Below, piece after piece: positions 6,723 through 10,258 of a stretch of 10,258 nucleotides of DNA. Each line of letters starts with the position of its first letter. Positions within the stretch are counted from its first letter, which is position 1. The notes under the pieces are model-generated. The model had not been told where the DNA came from and did no database searches. It saw nothing but the letters and a program-made list of their open reading frames with translations. The translations under genes were made by a program, and so were the position numbers. The stretch is taken from assembly GCA_003554565.1 (NCBI GenBank), contig PWGR01000191.1, positions 1-10,258 of the forward strand, given 5' to 3'. This DNA is from Clostridia bacterium. GTDB taxonomy: Bacteria > Bacillota > Sulfobacillia > SLMV01.

Positions 6723-7316
6723 TCACTCCTGCGGACCAAGTAGCACCGGCTGCAGCTGCTCACCCTGCACTGCGGCCCGGAGGGCGCCTCCGGCCATATC
6801 CCACTCGGCGATGCAGGACGTGGGTTTTCCGGCGGGATCATCCTGCCGGAACGGAACAAAATACATACCGCGGGCCGCCAGCAGGGTCCCCAGGTTCGGC
6901 GCATTGAGACCCAGCGCATCGTTGGTTGATATGCCGAGGACGGCTGGGCGCTGGTTCCGCAGGTGCGCCTTGGTCGCCATGGTAACCGGGGTGTCGGTGA
7001 TGCCGTGGGCCAGCTTTGCCATTGTGTTGCCGGTGCAGGGTGCTATGAGTATTGCGTCGAGCAGCTTATCCGGGCCAATAGGCTCGACATCGACGATGGA
7101 GGGCAGTATTTTTTTCCCGCAGATCTTCTCGATCTCGCGGCACCAGCGGTCCGCCGGGCCGAAGCGGGTATCTGTATTGAAGGCCTCTGTAGATGCGATG
7201 GGAAGCAGGTCAGCCCCGCGACGAACAAGATCCTGCGCCAATGGAATGATGTCATCAAATGTGCAATGCGAGCCGGTCAGTGCCAACCCGATGCGTAGGC
7301 GAGCCAGATCATCCAT
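6723..7316 (-). CDS. dpaB: Dipicolinate synthase subunit B (SpoVFB)
   Basis: Small flavoprotein-family subunit of dipicolinate synthase, which oxidises the DapA product to dipicolinate in the mother cell; dipicolinate is then loaded into the spore core with calcium. 197 residues, matching B. subtilis SpoVFB in length. Very characteristic stretches are RIGLALTGSHCTFDD (8-22), NTDTRFG, IAPCTGNTMAKLAHGITDTP, RPAVLGISTNDALGLN, FVPFRQDDP and the C-terminal QLQPVLL. The ribosome binding site GAGGGGG is about 7 nt before the ATG. asd, dapG and dapA follow as in B. subtilis. The subunit-A gene that normally precedes it is missing from this window; a methyltransferase gene lies upstream instead. It is the strongest evidence that the organism is a spore former. 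Confidence 0.96.
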   Translation of the reverse strand: MDDLARLRIGLALTGSHCTFDDIIPLAQDLVRRGADLLPIASTEAFNTDTRFGPADRWCREIEKICGKKILPSIVDVEPIGPDKLLDAILIAPCTGNTMAKLAHGITDTPVTMATKAHLRNQRPAVLGISTNDALGLNAPNLGTLLAARGMYFVPFRQDDPAGKPTSCIAEWDMAGGALRAAVQGEQLQPVLLGPQE

Positions 7317-7684
7317 GTGAAGTCCCCCTCGGGCCGTGTTCGGAAGCCCACAACTGCCTTTGAGACCGACGCCACGGACAGACGCAGAATAATCTCACGT
7401 CAGCTGCACCCCTGTGGGGATCTATACTCAAGAAGGGGGTCCCCCCGCTATTCAGGATAGCCGGCGGTTCAGCGGGAACAGTAAGCGCTCCCCCTCGAAG
7501 CCGCTTGCGTCTGCCTCTGCGTCCAGCGGGCTTCCGTCTGCTTCAGTATATGAACCCTGCGGGAGGGTGTGCCGGGTTATGACGACCACTGCGCCTGGCC
7601 TGGTCGTGTTCAGGGGGACGTGGCAGGAAATAGAAGTGCAGGCCACCTGCCGTGGGTCGTCAGCTGCACCCGGGGGAGGGAAAT
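7317..7684. other. 368-bp gap between methyltransferase and dpaB, no confident gene
   Basis: I see no remnant of dpaA here (none of the motifs of the SpoVFA C-terminus). A minus frame at 7452-7733 (93 codons, ending GERLLFPLNRRLS) has moderately coding-like codon use but overlaps the 3' end of the methyltransferase, lacks a clear ribosome binding site and resembles nothing known. The gap also holds a 14-bp direct repeat (7398-7411 and 7658-7671) and a sigma-K-like promoter candidate. Confidence 0.55.
7544..7571 (-). promoter_or_regulatory. Possible sigma-K-like promoter upstream of dpaB
   Basis: On minus, CAC (7569-7571) stands 16 nt before CATATACTG (7544-7552), close to the mother-cell sigma-K pattern (AC, 16-17 nt, CATAnnnTA). 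The dipicolinate operon of B. subtilis is sigma-K controlled, so the site is in the expected place. The last base of the -10 is off, and the leader to the dpaB ATG would be about 220 nt. This is a suggestion only. Confidence 0.28.
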
Positions 7685-8473
7685 TCAGCGCAGTATCATG
7701 CGGACAATCAGGGCGGGCGGGATCTCTGTCCACGCAGATCCAGCATCCTCATTCTCGGTGCAAAAGACGGGTTCTGCAATACCGTCCATCATAAAACCGC
7801 GGGAAAAGCAGTTCTCGAGCAGGAGAGCGAGTGGGCGGTGAAAATACCTGGACTCTGTGGGCTGGCCGCAGACGGCCAGGCCGAGATGGGACTCCGGCCG
7901 TATGTAGCGGAAGATCTGAATCGCCTTTCTCTTCACTACCTCACCACCTGCGTCCTCCTCCTCGCATACCTTTCGGCTGCCCGGCGGCTGAAAACAGGGG
8001 TGAGCGACCGAGAAAACGAAGGTGCCGCTGGGTCGAAGCAGGCGGGCCAGGCTGGTGAGCAGGGGCTCAACTGCACCGATGTCCATAAGGGCCATATTGG
8101 CCACGGCGCGGTCGAAGCTTCTCTCTCCCAGCCGCAGCAGTCCGTCTGCGTCTGCCGCATCGAGAACCCGGTACTGTACCGAGTATTGGTCACCTGCAGT
8201 GCGTTTTCTGACCCGTTCAATCATCGTAGCGCTGGCGTCGAAGGCCACAACCCTGGCCCCCAGTGAAGCCAGTCGGCGGGAGAAATTGCCATTGCCGCAT
8301 GCGATATCAAGTACCCAATCGCCCCTTTCGACCTCAAGGAGCCGTTCGGTATCGGGTCTGATTATGTCGCGATGAAAGACGTTGCCGGCCTCTCCCATGT
8401 ATTCATCCCAAAAGCCTGCGTTCTCCTCCCACCTGTCGATGCCGTCACTATTTTGCTCTTCCCAGTCTTTCAT
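7685..8473 (-). CDS. Class I SAM-dependent methyltransferase
   Basis: 262 residues with a Methyltransf_11/25-type Rossmann core. Motif I is VLDIACGNGNFSRRLA (54-69), the acidic residue ending strand 2 is in VVAFDAS (75-81), a loop resembling motif II/post-II is FDRAVANMALMDI (120-132), and LLRPSGTFVFSVAHPCF (145-161) is motif III. The C-terminal 100 residues form the variable substrate part; they contain FHRPLALLLENCFSRGF, as in small-molecule or lipid methyltransferases of the UbiE-like group. The substrate is unknown. The start at 8473 fits AGGGGA about 10 nt upstream; an ATG at 8557 would add 28 residues atypical for the family. It lies 150 bp after the aldolase gene and 368 bp before dpaB, so membership of the DPA operon is uncertain. 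Confidence 0.9.
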   Translation of the reverse strand: MKDWEEQNSDGIDRWEENAGFWDEYMGEAGNVFHRDIIRPDTERLLEVERGDWVLDIACGNGNFSRRLASLGARVVAFDASATMIERVRKRTAGDQYSVQYRVLDAADADGLLRLGERSFDRAVANMALMDIGAVEPLLTSLARLLRPSGTFVFSVAHPCFQPPGSRKVCEEEDAGGEVVKRKAIQIFRYIRPESHLGLAVCGQPTESRYFHRPLALLLENCFSRGFMMDGIAEPVFCTENEDAGSAWTEIPPALIVRMILR

Positions 8474-8623
8474 GTGCTCAAATCCCCTGCGGCATGGGAT
8501 ACTGTATTGATCGGCGCTCGACGGGCTGCCTGGCAGTTCATGTAGCACCGAGTGCATGTGCGGGCGGGCGTCCCGGTGCCTACTGCCGCAATGAGACCGG
8601 GCTGCAGGTACGCTTGAGTGTCC

Positions 8624-9388
8624 TCACAATCCCCCGCGTATGTGGCTGTACGCAGCCTCAGCCGCCCCGGCGAGAAAAGACACGTCATTGGCAACAGACA
8701 CAAAGTCCATACCCTGGTCGATCCGGAGTCGCGCCTCATCCGCATTCAGGGCGTAGTAACCGACCGCCACTTTATGGTCGCGGGCAGCAGAGCGGATCCT
8801 GTCTACTGCCTCCCGGAAGGAGGCACCATCCGTCTCGCCGAACAGGCCGAGATTTGCCGACAGGTCGCTCGGACCGATGAAGAGTACGTCCACCCCTGCA
8901 ACGGCCGCTATCTCCCGCACGTTTTCCAGGGCAGTCGCCGTCTCAATCTGACAGGCAACCAGTATTTCCTCGTTACATGTGCGGTAGTATTCCGCAAGGT
9001 CCGCCCCGTACCCACTCGCGCGGGTGCCGGCCACCCCGCGTATACCCTCGGGCGGGTACTTACAGGCCGCGACCGCCAACTCTGCCTGCTCCGCCGTATT
9101 CACCAGCGGGCAGACAATACCATAACCGCCGCGGTCCAGGGCTTTCTTTATGAGGGCAGGATCAGTGTCTGGCACGCGAACAATGGGGGCAACACTCGTT
9201 CCCCGCACGGCACGCATCATATTCTCCAGCTGCTCCTCGCCAAAGGGGCCGTGTTCAGTATCCAGTACCAGCCAGTCCATTCCAATCCGGGCAAGTATTT
9301 CCACCACCGAAGGCGAGGGCAGGCTGATCCAATTGCCCACCGTCGGCTCGCCCCTGGCCAGCTTCCTCTTCACTTCGTTTCTGATCAT
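8624..9388 (-). CDS. HpcH/HpaI-family class II aldolase
   Basis: 254 residues, typical of the HpaI / 2-dehydro-3-deoxyglucarate aldolase family, which cleave 4-hydroxy-2-oxoacids to pyruvate and an aldehyde with a divalent metal. The active-site set matches HpaI almost position by position: catalytic His46 in VLDTEHGPF, Arg71 in IVRVP, metal ligand Glu149 in CQIET, and metal ligand Asp175 in FIGPSDLSANLG. The GNWISLPSP opening and the GYGIVCPLVNT segment also fit. The start at 9388 has GGGAGGAGG about 9 nt upstream; an in-frame ATG at 9460 adds 24 residues unlike the family. The true substrate (for example a deoxy-aldarate, deoxyrhamnonate or heptanedioate) cannot be assigned, and no sugar-acid catabolic neighbours are present. 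Confidence 0.93.
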   Translation of the reverse strand: MIRNEVKRKLARGEPTVGNWISLPSPSVVEILARIGMDWLVLDTEHGPFGEEQLENMMRAVRGTSVAPIVRVPDTDPALIKKALDRGGYGIVCPLVNTAEQAELAVAACKYPPEGIRGVAGTRASGYGADLAEYYRTCNEEILVACQIETATALENVREIAAVAGVDVLFIGPSDLSANLGLFGETDGASFREAVDRIRSAARDHKVAVGYYALNADEARLRIDQGMDFVSVANDVSFLAGAAEAAYSHIRGGL

Positions 9389-9598
9389 AATTCGCTGCCT
9401 CCTCCCGCATTGTCGAATCCCCAGGCATGCTGATGCACACTTCGTCGCCGCGTCAGCCATACCTTCAGCGCACCGGGCTCACATCGGATCAGGCAGCGAA
9501 CCTGACATCGAACAATATCCAAAGTTGACTACCGGCTTGTCTGGACCATACCAGGCAGGACCGCACATAACCGCAGATGACAGCAAATCCAGAAAGGC

Positions 9599-9627
9599 AC
9601 AATACGGCCGGTCCCGCCCCCGGTGAA
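9599..9627 (-). promoter_or_regulatory. Weak promoter candidate upstream of the aldolase gene
   Basis: On minus, TTCACC (9622-9627) is followed after 17 nt by TATTGT (9599-9604), each 4 of 6 to consensus. It sits in the 279-bp space between the SurA-like gene and the aldolase, where I see no gene. Its leader to the ATG at 9388 would be about 200 nt. Confidence 0.25.
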
Positions 9628-9667
9628 CCAAGGATATGCGCCTACCGGAAAAGAGACCGGCTCTGTC

Positions 9668-10258
9668 CTATTCTGTGTCAATCTTTATTTCTACATCACT
9701 TTCGGCCCGGAGCTCTTCTACCAGTTCGCCGAGCAGCTCGTGATAACGCGTCTCCATCAGCTCGTCGCGCAGCATGGGCGCCACATCCTCATACTCCGGA
9801 AAGTCCTCCATATGGCCGGAGTACTGCTCGTACAGCGCTTCAACCTCTTCCTCGCTCACCTCGAACTCCTCATCGTCCAGCTCCTCTTCAACATATGCCT
9901 GCAGGAAGTCCTCAATCTTCATTTGACGCCGGATCTGATCCCGCAGATCGTCCTCCGTCATGCGCAGATCCTGCAGATGAGCCCTGGCCTGTTCCTCGTC
10001 CTCAAACTGACCACGAAACCGCTCGAAGGCCTCCTCGACGTCCCGATCGCTGATGCTGACGTTCCATCGAACCGCCTCCCGGTGCAGCACGGTCTCCGAG
10101 ATCAAATCATCCAGAGCTGCCTCGCGGATATAATCCTCCACTTCAGGAGTTACCTCTCCTCCCTGGTCCTCATAAGCTGTGGTGATCTGACGCACTCTGG
10201 CCTGGTGATCGCTGTAGCTGATCTCCTCGTCATCCACTGTCGCCACAACATCTGGAGG
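9668..10258 (-). CDS. SurA N-terminal-domain chaperone-like protein, 5' partial
   Basis: The visible 196 codons are open to the right window edge. They start PPDVVATVDDEEISYSDH, the typical mature N-terminus of SurA/PrsA-type proteins, where a signal peptide or lipobox would come just before. The helical SurA_N domain follows, with LISETVLHREAVRWNVSISD and DVEEAFERFRGQF, then IRRQMKIEDFL, and a C-terminal helix ending VEIKIDTE. There is no parvulin PPIase domain, so it belongs to the short SurA_N-only proteins and is probably an extracytoplasmic holdase rather than an isomerase. The protein is strikingly acidic (dense D/E). A GTG at 10246 could be an internal start, but open codons upstream and the family pattern argue that the real start lies outside the window. 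Confidence 0.82.
   Translation of the reverse strand, partial: PPDVVATVDDEEISYSDHQARVRQITTAYEDQGGEVTPEVEDYIREAALDDLISETVLHREAVRWNVSISDRDVEEAFERFRGQFEDEEQARAHLQDLRMTEDDLRDQIRRQMKIEDFLQAYVEEELDDEEFEVSEEEVEALYEQYSGHMEDFPEYEDVAPMLRDELMETRYHELLGELVEELRAESDVEIKIDTE

Noticed and set aside
7317..7684. Lysine riboswitch or dpaA remnant ahead of dpaB
   Set aside because: No lysine-box core segments and no SpoVFA-like peptide in any minus frame.
7452..7733. 93-codon minus open frame overlapping the methyltransferase 3' end
   Set aside because: Codon use in the second half is fairly coding-like, but there is no ribosome binding site or recognisable domain; kept only as a note on the gap.
1..10258. CRISPR arrays, tRNA or rRNA genes, complete insertion sequences, phage genes
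   Set aside because: No regularly spaced repeats, cloverleaf or rRNA signatures, transposase, integrase or phage structural motifs were seen.

Overview
The window looks like a stretch of chromosome from a spore-forming member of the Bacillota (Firmicutes), probably a clostridial lineage with fairly high GC. The main reason is a tight cluster dpaB-asd-dapG-dapA. This is the order of the Bacillus subtilis spoVFB-asd-dapG-dapA operon, which makes dipicolinate for the spore core and diaminopimelate for cortex peptidoglycan. No species can be named from the sequence. All confident genes lie on the minus strand, so the story reads from right to left.

Layout in transcription order. A SurA-like chaperone, cut by the right window edge, ends at 9668. 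An HpcH/HpaI-family class II aldolase (8624-9388) and a class I SAM-dependent methyltransferase (7685-8473) follow. After a 368-bp gap without a confident gene, which carries a possible sigma-K-like promoter, comes the DPA/lysine cluster: dpaB (6723-7316), asd (5736-6716), dapG (4511-5722) and dapA (3628-4521). Its genes are 6 bp apart, 13 bp apart and overlapping by 11 bp. Aspartate kinase and aspartate-semialdehyde dehydrogenase feed DapA, whose product is the substrate for dipicolinate synthase. DpaB is one half of that synthase. The partner gene dpaA, expected directly upstream of dpaB, is not in this window.

A strong GC-rich hairpin closes the cluster 3' of dapA. Directly after it lies what looks like the 5' end (domain I) of a group II intron, truncated and without a reverse transcriptase. 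Next come a peroxiredoxin-like/thioredoxin-fold gene (2514-3101), with its own promoter, a palindrome at the likely transcription start and a terminator-like inverted repeat, and an 820-bp region without a confident gene. That region holds a cluster of stable hairpins, some mutually exclusive, at 1891-2030. It lies upstream of a MATE-family efflux transporter (365-1693). At the left edge a further minus-strand gene starts with a clear promoter and ribosome binding site, but its reading frame does not agree with its start codon.

The best leads for something undescribed are the switch-like structured region upstream of the MATE gene, the dpaB gene without dpaA, the intron remnant and the frame conflict at the left edge.
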